From NCBI GenBank assembly GCA_024692905.1, contig JAILLY010000092.1, positions 1-64,000 of the forward strand: DNA of 64,000 bases, read 5' to 3'. Of this stretch, positions 1 through 8,980 are shown in pieces. The position numbers and the translations under genes were made by a program. A model generated the notes under the pieces. That model searched no databases, had not been told where the DNA came from, and saw nothing but the letters and a program-made list of their open reading frames with translations. Numbering within the stretch: position 1 is the first letter of the stretch; each line of letters begins with the position of its first letter. Source of the DNA: Lachnospiraceae bacterium. GTDB taxonomy: Bacteria > Bacillota > Clostridia > Lachnospirales > Lachnospiraceae.

Positions 1-1
1 C

Positions 2-289
2 TTCAATGCGGATAATGAAGTCAAAGTCATAGGCATCCGTCACGGCGAGAAGATGTATGAGACGCTGCTTACGAATGAGGAATGCGCAAGGGCGATAGAT
101 ATGGGCGGGTTCTTCCGTGTGCCCTGCGATCAGAGAGATCTTAATTATGACAAGTATTTCGTCGAAGGAGATCAGGAGAGGACCAAACTGACGGAGTTTA
201 ATTCAAACAATACCCGGATACTTAACGTTGAGCAGGTGAAGGAGAAGCTCCTTTCGCTTAAATATATAAGAGATGAACTGAACGCATGA
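2..289 (+). CDS. fnlA: UDP-GlcNAc 4,6-dehydratase/5-epimerase (FnlA/CapE type), 3' part
   Basis: Only the last 95 codons are in the window; the reading frame is open from base 2 and stops with TGA at 287-289. The visible part has the RHGEKMYETLLTNEE signature seen near the C-terminus of CapD/FnlA-type short-chain dehydrogenases. These convert UDP-GlcNAc to a 4-keto-6-deoxy intermediate, the first step toward UDP-N-acetyl-L-fucosamine in the cytoplasm. The identity is strengthened by its neighbours: the stop overlaps the ATG of a CapF/FnlB-type gene by 4 nt, and a CapG/FnlC-type 2-epimerase follows, the standard three-gene order. The catalytic N-terminal part lies outside the window and cannot be checked. 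Confidence 0.85.
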   Translation, partial: FNADNEVKVIGIRHGEKMYETLLTNEECARAIDMGGFFRVPCDQRDLNYDKYFVEGDQERTKLTEFNSNNTRILNVEQVKEKLLSLKYIRDELNA

Positions 290-1398
290 AGATACTTGTG
301 ACCGGTGCGAAGGGCTTCATCGGTAAGAACCTTATCGCTGAGCTTAAGAACCGAAAATACAATAAAATATACGAATATGATATGGATTCAGATCCTGAGT
401 TTCTTGATATATATACGGGTGACTGCGGTTTCGTATTCCATCTTGCCGGTGTCAATCGCCCCAAGGATGAATCGGAGTTCATGACCGGTAATTTCGGATT
501 CACGGACACTCTCCTTGATAAGCTTAAGGAGCACGGGAACAGGGCGCCGGTACTCATAACCTCGTCTATCCAGGCTGAACTTGACAATCCCTACGGTAAG
601 AGCAAGAAGGCAGGGGAAGAGCTGATGTTTTCATATTCGGATAAGACGGGTGCGCCCGTTTATGTGTACCGCCTTCCGAATGTTTTCGGCAAATGGTGCA
701 GGCCCAATTACAACAGCGCGGTCGCGACCTTCTGCAATAACATAGCCGCGGGGCTTCCGATAAAGGTCAACGATCCTTCCGTTGTCATGAACCTGGTATA
801 TATAGATGATGTTGTAAACGAGTTTATAAACGCACTTGAAGGCAGGGCGAATATATGCGGCAAATACGGCGCGATACCGACCGTTCATACAGTCACGCTC
901 GGAAGGATAGCAGAGCTTATTGCATCATTTAAAGAGAGCAGGACAAGGCTCGGGCTTCCGAAGCTTGACGATCCTTTTGAACGCAAGCTCTATTCCACAT
1001 ACCTTTCATATCTGCCGGCGGATGACTTTGCCTATCCTCTTGACATGCATATCGATGAGAGAGGATCGTTTACGGAATTTATAAGGACCCCGGACAGGGG
1101 GCAGGTATCCGTCAATATAAGTAAGCCCGGTATAACCAAGGGCAATCACTGGCACCACAGCAAGAACGAGAAGTTCCTCGTGGTAAAGGGCAGGGGATGT
1201 ATAAGCTTCAGAAAGTACGGGACTTCTGAAGTGATCGATTATCATGTAAGCGGTGATGAACTTACCGTTGTCGATATACCGACCGGATATACGCACAGTA
1301 TAACCAACGAGGGCGATGAAGATATGGTGACGGTGATGTGGGCCAACGAAGCCTTCGATCCGGATAAGCCGGATACATACTATGAACCGGTCAGATGA
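286..1398 (+). CDS. fnlB: UDP-L-talosamine-type reductase with cupin domain (CapF/FnlB)
   Basis: A 370-residue protein with two domains. Residues 1 to about 245 are a short-chain dehydrogenase with an N-terminal VTGAKGFIGKN nucleotide-binding turn, FHLAGVNRP, and a YGKSK active-site stretch. Residues about 250 to 370 form a cupin with WHHSKNEKF and GKG-like turns. This arrangement is characteristic of CapF/FnlB, which epimerises and reduces the 4-keto product of CapE/FnlA to UDP-2-acetamido-2,6-dideoxy-L-talose. The ATG overlaps the upstream stop by 4 nt, so the two are translationally coupled. Length fits the family. Function is inferred from domain order and gene order. Confidence 0.9.
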   Translation: MKILVTGAKGFIGKNLIAELKNRKYNKIYEYDMDSDPEFLDIYTGDCGFVFHLAGVNRPKDESEFMTGNFGFTDTLLDKLKEHGNRAPVLITSSIQAELDNPYGKSKKAGEELMFSYSDKTGAPVYVYRLPNVFGKWCRPNYNSAVATFCNNIAAGLPIKVNDPSVVMNLVYIDDVVNEFINALEGRANICGKYGAIPTVHTVTLGRIAELIASFKESRTRLGLPKLDDPFERKLYSTYLSYLPADDFAYPLDMHIDERGSFTEFIRTPDRGQVSVNISKPGITKGNHWHHSKNEKFLVVKGRGCISFRKYGTSEVIDYHVSGDELTVVDIPTGYTHSITNEGDEDMVTVMWANEAFDPDKPDTYYEPVR

Positions 1399-1431
1399 CT
1401 TACCTTATGATCTGTTAAAAAAGGAGAGGCC

Positions 1432-2559
1432 ATGAACAAACTCAAACTGATGACGATAGTGGGCACACGCCCTGAAATAATCAGGCTTTCAGCCGTCATA
1501 AAATGTGCGGATAAGTATTTCGATCATGTGCTCGTCCACACGGGGCAGAATTATGACTATACGCTGAACCAGATATTCTTTGAGGATCTTAAGTTAAGGG
1601 AACCGGATCATTATCTTGGATCCGTGGGGGCCGATCTCGGCGAGACCATGGGCAATATAATCGCAAAGTCATATGCCCTGATGAAGGAAGTCAAGCCGGA
1701 TGCGGTACTCATCCTCGGAGATACCAATTCGGCACTTTCCGCGATCAGCGCAAAAAGGCTTAAGATACCGATCTTCCATATGGAAGCCGGAAACCGCTGC
1801 TGGGACTGGAATGTCTCGGAGATGATCAACCGTAAGATAGTGGACCATATATCGGACATTAATCTTCCGTATACCGAAAACTCCAGGAGATATCTCCTTT
1901 CCGAGGGCATCGACGGCAAGACCGTATTCGTTACGGGTTCGCCCATGCGTGAGGTGCTCAGGGACCATATGGATGATATTAAAAAGAGTGATGTATTAGC
2001 AAGGCTCAGCCTTGAGAAGAGAAAATACATCCTCGTATCCGCGCATCGCGAGGAGAATATCGATATCGAAGATAATTTCATGAGCCTTATGAGCTCGATA
2101 AATCATATCGCGGAAAAATATAAGATGCCGGTCATCTATTCAACCCACCCGCGGTCGAAGAAGTTTATCGATATGAGGGACTTTAAATTCCATCCGCTCG
2201 TTACGAACATGGAGCCGTTCGGGTTCCTTGATTACAATATGCTCCAGATGAACGCATACTGCGTTATGTCGGACAGCGGCACTCTTTCCGAGGAATCGGC
2301 AATGCTTGACTTTCCGGGAGTCCTGATAAGGACTTCCACGGAAAGACCGGAGGTACTTGACAAGGGTACGGTCGTTATCGGAGGCATAACGGAGGAAACG
2401 GTTGAACAGGCGGTCGGACTTGCGACGGCGATGTATGAGAACAGGGAGGAAACGGTCCTGCCTGCGGATTACAATGATACGAATGTTTCCGTCAAAGTGG
2501 TCAAGCTTATACAGAGCTATACGGATATCGTAAACAGGACGGTATGGTTAAGATCGTGA
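1432..2559 (+). CDS. fnlC: UDP-GlcNAc 2-epimerase family, UDP-L-FucNAc forming (CapG/FnlC)
   Basis: 375 residues of the non-hydrolysing UDP-N-acetylglucosamine 2-epimerase fold (GT-B). Visible family stretches are VGTRPEIIRLSAV near the N-terminus, HTGQNYDY, HMEAGNRC, SAHREENID and SDSGTLSEES. WecB-type enzymes make UDP-ManNAc, but the position directly after fnlA and fnlB points to the CapG/FnlC role: converting UDP-N-acetyl-L-talosamine-type product to UDP-N-acetyl-L-fucosamine. A good AAGGAGAGG ribosome site lies 5 to 8 nt before the ATG, 33 nt after fnlB. The three genes form a complete activated-sugar pathway, apart from the truncation at the window edge. Confidence 0.9.
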   Translation: MNKLKLMTIVGTRPEIIRLSAVIKCADKYFDHVLVHTGQNYDYTLNQIFFEDLKLREPDHYLGSVGADLGETMGNIIAKSYALMKEVKPDAVLILGDTNSALSAISAKRLKIPIFHMEAGNRCWDWNVSEMINRKIVDHISDINLPYTENSRRYLLSEGIDGKTVFVTGSPMREVLRDHMDDIKKSDVLARLSLEKRKYILVSAHREENIDIEDNFMSLMSSINHIAEKYKMPVIYSTHPRSKKFIDMRDFKFHPLVTNMEPFGFLDYNMLQMNAYCVMSDSGTLSEESAMLDFPGVLIRTSTERPEVLDKGTVVIGGITEETVEQAVGLATAMYENREETVLPADYNDTNVSVKVVKLIQSYTDIVNRTVWLRS

Positions 2560-2592
2560 TTTCCCCTGTAAAGATGCATCGGTTGGTGAGAT

Positions 2593-3756
2593 ATGAGGAT
2601 AGTTGTCAATGATATAGCCGCGAGTAAGACCGGCGCGCTGTCGATACTTAAGGATTTCTACGATCACATCCTTGAGAATGAGAAGGAGCATGAATGGATA
2701 TTCGTGCTCGGCGATAGGCTCCTTGAAGAGAAGGATAATATCAGGGTGCTTATACGTGATGACATAAAGGCAAGCAGGAAGAAACGCCTTATGTTCGATC
2801 TTAAGGACGGTGCGGCATATTTTGCGGACCTTAAACCGGACGTTCTTTTTTCCATGCAGAATACTCTTCCGCGGGGATATAAGGGGCGGCAGGTGCTTTA
2901 TGTCCATCAGCCGCTTCCGTATCAGACCCGGAAGAGATTTTCGTTTTTTAAACCCGAAGAGAGAGAATATGCCGTATACCAGCATCTTATAGGGAGGATG
3001 ATAGATGCGTCCGTAAAAAGAGCAGACAAAGTCATCGTCCAGACCGAATGGATGAAGAAGGCGGTTACCGAAAAGACCGGGGTACCGGATGACAGGGTTG
3101 TAAAGGTAACGCCGGACATTTTTGTACCTGAGGGATTCCTGACCGGGAACGGGTCAAATAACACTGTTATCGATAACAACGTTATCAATAACGATGTTAT
3201 GAATAACAACGCTATTGATAACAGCGTTATGAATAACGATGTTATTAAACGGTTCTTTTATCCGGCAGGAGAGATATTATATAAGAATCACGGGCTTATA
3301 TTTGAGGCCGCAGGCATACTCATAAGCAGAGGCATCACGGATTTTAAGGTCGATCTTACTCTTAAAAAGGGAGATCTTCCGTATCTTGACAAATACCCCG
3401 AATATGAGCAGATCCGTTATATCGGCAGGATATCCCGTGATGAGGTATTTAAACACTATATAAACGATATATTGCTCTTCCCGTCATATATAGAGACCTT
3501 CGGTTATCCGCCCGCGGAGGCAGGGGCCGTGGGAGGCCGTATACTCGCATCCGACTGTTCCTTTAGCCGGGAAGTGCTTGAAGGGTATGAAAACGTAAGG
3601 TATTTTGATCCCTTTGACGCTGCGGGACTTGCCGGTCTTATGGAGAAGGCGATAAAAGGTGAACTGTTTACGCAGGCAGCGGCGGGGGCTGTGGTAAGGC
3701 CCGGAAGCAGAAACAGCTGGAGTGAAGTGGTCGGTATCATCACAGACGGTAAATGA
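2593..3756 (+). CDS. GT4-like glycosyltransferase with repeat-encoded linker
   Basis: 387 residues of a GT-B glycosyltransferase. The N-terminal Rossmann half ends around VIVQTEWMKKAV. The C-terminal half carries RYIGRISRDEVF and the nucleotide-sugar site PSYIETFGYPPAEAGAVGG, with the Glu of the GT4 EX7E motif. It probably adds one sugar to the lipid-linked repeat unit in the cytoplasm. Residues 189 to 218 are an Asn-rich insertion encoded by six tandem 15-bp palindromic units (3157-3246), sitting exactly in the linker between the two Rossmann domains. The donor and acceptor cannot be read from sequence. It follows fnlC by 33 nt and is likely in the same operon. Confidence 0.88.
   Translation: MRIVVNDIAASKTGALSILKDFYDHILENEKEHEWIFVLGDRLLEEKDNIRVLIRDDIKASRKKRLMFDLKDGAAYFADLKPDVLFSMQNTLPRGYKGRQVLYVHQPLPYQTRKRFSFFKPEEREYAVYQHLIGRMIDASVKRADKVIVQTEWMKKAVTEKTGVPDDRVVKVTPDIFVPEGFLTGNGSNNTVIDNNVINNDVMNNNAIDNSVMNNDVIKRFFYPAGEILYKNHGLIFEAAGILISRGITDFKVDLTLKKGDLPYLDKYPEYEQIRYIGRISRDEVFKHYINDILLFPSYIETFGYPPAEAGAVGGRILASDCSFSREVLEGYENVRYFDPFDAAGLAGLMEKAIKGELFTQAAAGAVVRPGSRNSWSEVVGIITDGK
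3157..3246 (+). repeat. Six tandem 15-bp palindromic units inside a glycosyltransferase gene
   Basis: Six units of exactly 15 bp run without gaps: 3157-3171, 3172-3186, 3187-3201, 3202-3216, 3217-3231 and 3232-3246. Each has the form RATAAC-NNN-GYTATN, an imperfect palindrome with a 3-nt centre; the second is GATAACAACGTTATC. Because 15 is a multiple of three, the gene stays in frame and each unit encodes a pentapeptide close to NNDVI. Three related units occur at 46414-46458 in a different gene. Confidence 0.95.
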
Positions 3757-3771
3757 TCTGTAAAAGAATAC

Positions 3772-5043
3772 ATGGAAAAAGATCTGGGACTTAATAACAT
3801 AAAGAAAATATGGCTTGCCGGGATATATTATATCCCTGCCGTACTTTTATATGTGGTAAATATGTTCATACCCGCATTGCGTCCGGGCGTGATAGCTACC
3901 GTGTTCATGTTATGCGTTGCGGCGGAACTTGTGATAAGAAGGCAGCTTGGGTTTACGGCCTTCATCGACAGGCTCGTTGCTGCGTATTTTATCTATAATG
4001 CGCTATCCGTGATATGGCTCTTAAGGAGCGGGATGCCTTTTTCCGTTTATGCCGGTGAGTTCGTTGTATCGCTGCTCCCGGTCATCTTTTATTATTCCGG
4101 CCGTTCATCACGGTCCCAGGCTTTTTATATGAATTTCCTGATCGCGGTCCTTATCACGGGGATACTCGGTATCATACTCCAGACTGCGATGCCGCAGTTC
4201 TACATAGATTATTCATACAAGATAGGGTTTGCGTCCAAGGCCGACGCGGCAACCTGCCGTGTCAGGATGGATTCGGTCGTGGGCTCTACGGTGCTGGGGT
4301 TTCTTTCCGTTGCCGGCATGCTTGTTTCGATACCTCTTATCATGTCATCAAACACGGAATACACCGGCACTTTTCCTAAGGCATCCGTGTTTAAGTCATC
4401 CGGCCCTCTCAGGTTATTCGGGATCGCATCCATGTTCATAAACATGATCGTTGTATTCATGTGCAACCAGCGTTCCGCGATGGTCGTGGCGATCCTTGTC
4501 ATAGTATATCTGAATTTCCTTCTGTTTAAAGCTTATGATGACAGGATGCGTAAACGAAGGGCTTTTCTTATCGAGATCGCCGCGCTTGCGGCCGGTTTTA
4601 TCCTTTTTAGCGTAATAAAACAGGATGCGGCTCTTAAGGCCTATTACAGGCTCGTCTCGCTGCCGGGTGCGATAGGGCAGCGCAGTGAACAGTGGGTCGC
4701 CGCCGTAAATAATATGTACAGCACATGGCTCGGAAACGGACTCGGTGCCAACGGACACAGGGCGATCGGGATCGAGGACGCTTTTGTGGTGGCAGACGGC
4801 GGCATAATAAAGACTTACTGCGAACAGGGAGTATTCGGGTTTTCGATGTTTATCTATATCCTTATCCTTACCTTCAAAAAAGGATCACGGGATATCATGA
4901 AATACTGCGCAGAGGTCGGGATCATAGCGGCTGCGCTGCTTCAGTCGATAGGCTCGAACATACTCTCCTTCCAGCTGTCGGTCCCGGTTTTCTGGTTTGC
5001 CATCGGCCGTATACATTCGCAGGATATGGAGGAAGAGTCATGA
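3772..5043 (+). CDS. wzy: O-antigen polymerase/ligase-like membrane protein (Wzy type)
   Basis: 423 residues, strongly hydrophobic, with about ten predicted membrane segments. A large extracytoplasmic loop near residues 300-350 contains SLPGAIGQRSEQW and WLGNGLGANGH, the kind of RS..W and GxGLG stretch found in the Wzy_C/O-antigen ligase family. It would polymerise undecaprenyl-linked repeat units on the outer face of the membrane. Wzy proteins are poorly conserved, so the call rests on topology, loop motif and position among glycosyltransferases. An O-antigen ligase-like attachment enzyme is the main alternative. Its TGA overlaps the next ATG by 4 nt. Confidence 0.75.
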   Translation: MEKDLGLNNIKKIWLAGIYYIPAVLLYVVNMFIPALRPGVIATVFMLCVAAELVIRRQLGFTAFIDRLVAAYFIYNALSVIWLLRSGMPFSVYAGEFVVSLLPVIFYYSGRSSRSQAFYMNFLIAVLITGILGIILQTAMPQFYIDYSYKIGFASKADAATCRVRMDSVVGSTVLGFLSVAGMLVSIPLIMSSNTEYTGTFPKASVFKSSGPLRLFGIASMFINMIVVFMCNQRSAMVVAILVIVYLNFLLFKAYDDRMRKRRAFLIEIAALAAGFILFSVIKQDAALKAYYRLVSLPGAIGQRSEQWVAAVNNMYSTWLGNGLGANGHRAIGIEDAFVVADGGIIKTYCEQGVFGFSMFIYILILTFKKGSRDIMKYCAEVGIIAAALLQSIGSNILSFQLSVPVFWFAIGRIHSQDMEEES

Positions 5044-6134
5044 AAGTCATCTGTATGTATCTGCCGCAGTTCCATACTTTTCCCGAGAATGACGAATGGT
5101 GGGGAAAGGGCTACACGGAATGGACCGCAGTGAAGAGGGGACGCCCGCTTTACAGGGGCCATATCCAGCCGAGAGTCCCGCTTGACGGACGTTATTACGA
5201 TCTTGTGAACGAGGGTGCACAAACGCTTAAGTGGCAGGCCGAAACCGCGCGTAAGTACGGGATATACGGGTTCTCGTTCTATCAATACTGGTTTAAGGGC
5301 AGGCAGCTTATGCAGCGTCCGATGGAGATACTGCTTGAGCATCCCGAGATAGATATCAATTACTGCATATGCTGGGCAAACGAAAGCTGGACGAGGACCT
5401 GGTACGGACTGAGCGAGCAGGTGCTCATGAAGCAGGATTACGGGGACGAAGAGGACTGGTATAAGCATTTTGAATACCTGCTTAAGTTCTTTAACGATAA
5501 ACGCTACATAAAGATAGACAATAAACCCGTCCTCCAGATATACAGAAGCTTTGATATCGGCTGTCTTGAAAGGATGCTCGGGTGCTTCAATAAATGGGCG
5601 CACGGTGAGGGCTTTGACGGGATCTATGTGATCTCCGGAAAGACCGCGGGACCACAGGAAACAAGGGATGAACTCATCGACGGGTATTACTATTTCGAAC
5701 CCGGATATACGCTTAAACATGACTTTTCAAAAGCGGATATGTTCGGGTATAATGTATCGGTGCTCTTAAGATCGGTGCTTAACAGGATAAGATGGAATAA
5801 GAAGCTTGAGAGGAGCATTCCGGCAAGGCTCATACTTAAGGGTATTACGGGCCGCGATTATAAGGAAAACGAATTTCCCGGGATAATGCCGGACTGGGAC
5901 AATACCCCGCGCCGCGGATATAAAGGGCTCGTATATAAGGGCACATCGCCCGAACGTTTTGAAGAGGCACTGCGTGTCATTAAGGATAAAAAGGAAGGTC
6001 ATAAGACTGACTTTGTATTCATAAACGCATGGAATGAGTGGGGAGAAGGCGCAATGATAGAACCCGATGAATACAGGGGATACGGCTATCTTGAGGCTGT
6101 AAGGAATGTTGCGGGCACCTTTGGTGATCGGTGA
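5040..6134 (+). CDS. WbsX-family (GH99-like) glycan enzyme
   Basis: 364 residues from the ATG at 5040, which overlaps the upstream stop (ATGA); the frame is open further upstream, but that lies inside the polymerase gene. It begins with MKVICMYLPQFHTFPENDEWW and GYTEW, and ends with FINAWNEWGEGAMIEPD, both hallmarks of the WbsX family (glycosyltransferase WTX/GH99-like TIM barrel). Members occur in many O-antigen and capsule loci and are thought to act as transferases or endo-type trimming enzymes; the reaction here is unknown. No signal peptide is seen, so it is cytoplasmic. It sits within a run of glycosyltransferase genes. Confidence 0.85.
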   Translation: MKVICMYLPQFHTFPENDEWWGKGYTEWTAVKRGRPLYRGHIQPRVPLDGRYYDLVNEGAQTLKWQAETARKYGIYGFSFYQYWFKGRQLMQRPMEILLEHPEIDINYCICWANESWTRTWYGLSEQVLMKQDYGDEEDWYKHFEYLLKFFNDKRYIKIDNKPVLQIYRSFDIGCLERMLGCFNKWAHGEGFDGIYVISGKTAGPQETRDELIDGYYYFEPGYTLKHDFSKADMFGYNVSVLLRSVLNRIRWNKKLERSIPARLILKGITGRDYKENEFPGIMPDWDNTPRRGYKGLVYKGTSPERFEEALRVIKDKKEGHKTDFVFINAWNEWGEGAMIEPDEYRGYGYLEAVRNVAGTFGDR

Positions 6135-6153
6135 TCGCGTAAAAGGAGCATTC

Positions 6154-6213
6154 ATGTCCGCCGGGGCTGGAGGATCGTTTGGAAAAAGTAAGCGTTATAA
6201 TAATAATATATAA
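6154..6213 (+). other. Short overlapping upstream ORF with strong ribosome site
   Basis: A 19-codon frame starts at ATG 6154, 6 nt after an AAAGGAG ribosome site (6142-6147 region), and ends at TAA 6211-6213. It overlaps the first 35 nt of the TTG-started GT2 gene in a different frame. It could be a leader peptide that couples translation, or the original start of the GT2 gene separated by a small frameshift near the A run at 6182-6186. Its peptide has no recognisable similarity. Confidence 0.35.
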
Positions 6214-7204
6214 GGTCGGACGGTACTTAAGGGAATGTCTTGACAGCGTGACCGGCCAGACCTATAAGGACCTTGAGATAATCTGCGTGGTCGGAAGAGG
6301 CGATAAGGCCTGTGAGGATATCGTCAGTGAATATGCCGCCGCAGATAAAAGGATCGTTGTCTTAAACCCGGAAGCAAGAGGCACCGCAGATGCAAGGAAT
6401 AAAGGACTTGAAGCGGCAACGGGTGACTATATTGCCTTCGTTGACGGTGATGACCGGATAAAGGAAGACATGATCGAGGTCATGGTCTCCGCCCTTAAGC
6501 GTACCGGTTCCGATATATCGGTCACGGGCAGATATTACCTTTACGAGAACCGTACAGACGGGACTGAGGAAAATAAGGAACAGGTATTTGACATATGTGA
6601 TGCCTTCAGGGTGATCCTTTATCAGGAAGGGTTTTTCCTGCATCTTTGGGATAAGCTGTACAGAAAGGAACTGTTTGACGGAGTGCGTTTTCCCGAGGGC
6701 AGGCTCGTTGAGGACCGCCAGATGGCTGCCTCTATACTGCTTAAGGCAGGCAGGATAGTATATAACAGCGCATCGAGGTACTATTTCAGGGTAAGTAAGG
6801 ACAGCGGTTCGAAGATAGAGGATAATCTCGGACAGTCGCTTAAGGCCGACAATGAGATATGCGATACCCTTATTGAAAAGTTCGGGGATGATATAAAACC
6901 GGCAGTCTCGTTTTTCCTTGTGAACGAGAACTTAAGTGTTATACAGAACAGCATCCTTTACGGCAGTTTTTCAAAAGAACATGACAGGGAGTACCTTGAT
7001 TATGTTAAGAGTCATTCCGCGGCCGTAAAGAAGGATCCGAGGGTCTCGCCCGGCCTCAAGATCAAGATGGATATATGTAATCTAAGTCCGCAACTTTTTA
7101 AACTTGTGACTCTTTACAGGAGAAAGAAATTCCTTAAAACTCATAAGGAATTTGAGTCCGGAGTTGACTGGGAAGCTACTTTTGAAGGGCAGGGAGTGGC
7201 ATAA
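6179..7204 (+). CDS. GT2 family glycosyltransferase, TTG start
   Basis: 341 residues with a GT-A fold: KVSVIIIIYKVGRYLRECL at the N-terminus, DLEIICVVG, ARNKGLEAATGDYIAFVDGDD (the DxD metal/nucleotide site) and an acceptor-side EDRQMA stretch. The start is TTG at 6179, chosen because the family begins with this KVSVII sequence and GGAGG lies 5 nt upstream. A stronger ribosome site and ATG just upstream are in another frame. Inverting transfer of one sugar to the growing lipid-linked glycan is expected; specificity is unknown. It ends 0 nt before the next ATG. Confidence 0.88.
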   Translation: MEKVSVIIIIYKVGRYLRECLDSVTGQTYKDLEIICVVGRGDKACEDIVSEYAAADKRIVVLNPEARGTADARNKGLEAATGDYIAFVDGDDRIKEDMIEVMVSALKRTGSDISVTGRYYLYENRTDGTEENKEQVFDICDAFRVILYQEGFFLHLWDKLYRKELFDGVRFPEGRLVEDRQMAASILLKAGRIVYNSASRYYFRVSKDSGSKIEDNLGQSLKADNEICDTLIEKFGDDIKPAVSFFLVNENLSVIQNSILYGSFSKEHDREYLDYVKSHSAAVKKDPRVSPGLKIKMDICNLSPQLFKLVTLYRRKKFLKTHKEFESGVDWEATFEGQGVA

Positions 7205-8887
7205 ATGGATGACCGTATAAAAAACAAACGTGTGCTCTTTGTATGCAGGGAGACCTATTCGCAGCCCCTGTGGTTTATCGCGCAGAGGCTTAAGGAGGAC
7301 AATGAGGTTGCATGCTTCTTCATTATGTCTACGGAGTGCAGCTACAATAAATGCTATTATAACGTGAACACATACTACCGGTTCAAGGAGGAACTGCCCG
7401 GTATAAAACTGTACGATGTACGGGACATATGTGATGAATACACGAAGCGGCTTAAGGAGGCGGGTTATAAACGCCTCGGAAGGCTCCAGTTCGGCAACAG
7501 GGCATATCAGCCCGACAAAAAGGTCCGTTCACGCAGGAACGAGCGCGAACCCATTGCCGATATGGAATACCTTGAGGAGATCGAGAAGGAGTATTCGCAT
7601 TTCAAGAACCTTAACATGCAGCTTATGTGTTCGCAGGAAAACACCAGGCATTATCATTTCAGATACTACTGGTCCGTAACGAATTATGATGAGAACATGC
7701 TGTGGCTTGAACTTAACTACAGGAAGATACTCGGTATCTTCGATGAGTTTAAGCCCGACATGATCCTTGACTTTGACAACGCGGAGCTCCAGCGGACGAT
7801 AATCAACGAGGTCGCCTATAAAAAGAACGTTCCCTATATCACGGTAGAGTATTCCAAGTTCGGATATTACAAGTATCCGACATTTAAGAACACCATCGGC
7901 ATAGACGATTATGTCGAAAAGCAGTATGAGAAGAACCTTAAGCTCTCACCCGGTGAACTTAAGGATGAATATGATTACATTTATGATTACCGAAGTAAGT
8001 CCACTATAATGAACAGGGAGTTTGCCGGCACCGTGACGAGCCAGTATGAAAGGGATTCGATCATCTGGATACTGCGTGTTATGAGGGGCAAGTTCCATTA
8101 CTTCTTCGATATGGATATTGCAAAGGGCAACCATAAGCTAAAGAAGACGAACAGGATACTGTACGCACCGAGCCTGCCCTATATAAGGCATTACTGGCAG
8201 GTGATGACACTGAGGCGTAAGTTCATGGGAAAGAACAGGCTGTTCGAAGCGCCGCGTGAAGGAGAGGACTACGTATATATGCCGCTCCATCTCATACCGG
8301 AGTCGACGGTATTCGTCAAGGCCTCATATTATGTGGATGAGTTAAGCCTTATAGAAGCGGTGTCAAAGTCACTCCCCGTAGGCTGGTGGCTGTATGTCAA
8401 GGAGCATCAGGCGATGCTCGGTGAGAGGAGCGTGGAATTCTACAAGAGGGTTCGCCAGCTCCATAATGTCCGCCTCGTGCAGGTCAATCATTATCACGAT
8501 CCAAAGCCATGGATCGTGAACGCCAAGGGAGTCGTTACGATAGTCGGGACCACGGCTTATGAGGAAGCGCTGCTCGGACGTAAATCGATACTTTTCGGAG
8601 ACGTTCCTTTTGAACTTATCGACGGGATAACAAAGGTGCACAGTTATGAGGAACTTCCGGCCCTTATCCGTGATTTCGGTGAGATCGATAATATCCATTC
8701 GTGCGCTGCCTACCTTAAGACCGTTAAGGATATCGGATTTGAGATAGACCTTTTCTATCTTATGGCAAAGGCCGAAAAGATACTTGCGCATGAAGAGGAA
8801 AGAGATGAAAAGTTCAACTCGCAGATAGATGAACTTATGAGATTCTACGAAGCAGGATATAAGAGGTGGACGCAGACGGTTTCATAA
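7205..8887 (+). CDS. KpsS/KpsC-like capsule transferase (Capsule_synth-type GT-B)
   Basis: 560 residues, cytoplasmic. The second half matches the pattern of capsule polysaccharide synthase proteins (PF05159): YVYMPLHLIPESTVF, LPVGWWLYVKEHQAM, then VVTIVGTTAYEEALLGRKS with FGDVPF. In KpsS and KpsC these regions belong to CMP-Kdo-dependent transferases. The first 270 residues are not recognisable to me. It lies 93 nt before a NeuB-type synthase, so a CMP-activated nonulosonate donor is an attractive idea, but that is inference only. The ATG immediately follows the previous stop. Confidence 0.6.
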   Translation: MDDRIKNKRVLFVCRETYSQPLWFIAQRLKEDNEVACFFIMSTECSYNKCYYNVNTYYRFKEELPGIKLYDVRDICDEYTKRLKEAGYKRLGRLQFGNRAYQPDKKVRSRRNEREPIADMEYLEEIEKEYSHFKNLNMQLMCSQENTRHYHFRYYWSVTNYDENMLWLELNYRKILGIFDEFKPDMILDFDNAELQRTIINEVAYKKNVPYITVEYSKFGYYKYPTFKNTIGIDDYVEKQYEKNLKLSPGELKDEYDYIYDYRSKSTIMNREFAGTVTSQYERDSIIWILRVMRGKFHYFFDMDIAKGNHKLKKTNRILYAPSLPYIRHYWQVMTLRRKFMGKNRLFEAPREGEDYVYMPLHLIPESTVFVKASYYVDELSLIEAVSKSLPVGWWLYVKEHQAMLGERSVEFYKRVRQLHNVRLVQVNHYHDPKPWIVNAKGVVTIVGTTAYEEALLGRKSILFGDVPFELIDGITKVHSYEELPALIRDFGEIDNIHSCAAYLKTVKDIGFEIDLFYLMAKAEKILAHEEERDEKFNSQIDELMRFYEAGYKRWTQTVS

Positions 8888-8906
8888 GACCGGGAACCAC
8901 CCGGAT

Positions 8907-8935
8907 TTGCGTTTCGTTAAGTATAACGCTATAAT
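8907..8935 (+). promoter_or_regulatory. Sigma-A-type promoter before the NeuB-type gene
   Basis: TTGCGT (8907-8912) and TATAAT (8930-8935) are separated by exactly 17 bp in the 93-bp gap before the gene at 8981. The spacer contains an inverted repeat, CGTTA-AGTA-TAACG (8915-8928), which might be an operator. This suggests the synthase can be transcribed independently of the upstream operon. Confidence 0.6.
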
Positions 8936-8980
8936 TGGGTTGTCGTTTAGTACCGCATAAAAGACTTTACGGAGGAAGAT

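Noticed and set aside
3157..3246. CRISPR-like array
   Set aside because: Units are 15 bp with no spacers, and they are translated in frame inside a gene.
4725..5039. N-terminal extension of the WbsX-type gene
   Set aside because: The frame is open upstream of 5040, but the stretch lies within the polymerase gene, has no family similarity, and the ATG at 5040 overlaps the upstream stop as in other pairs here.
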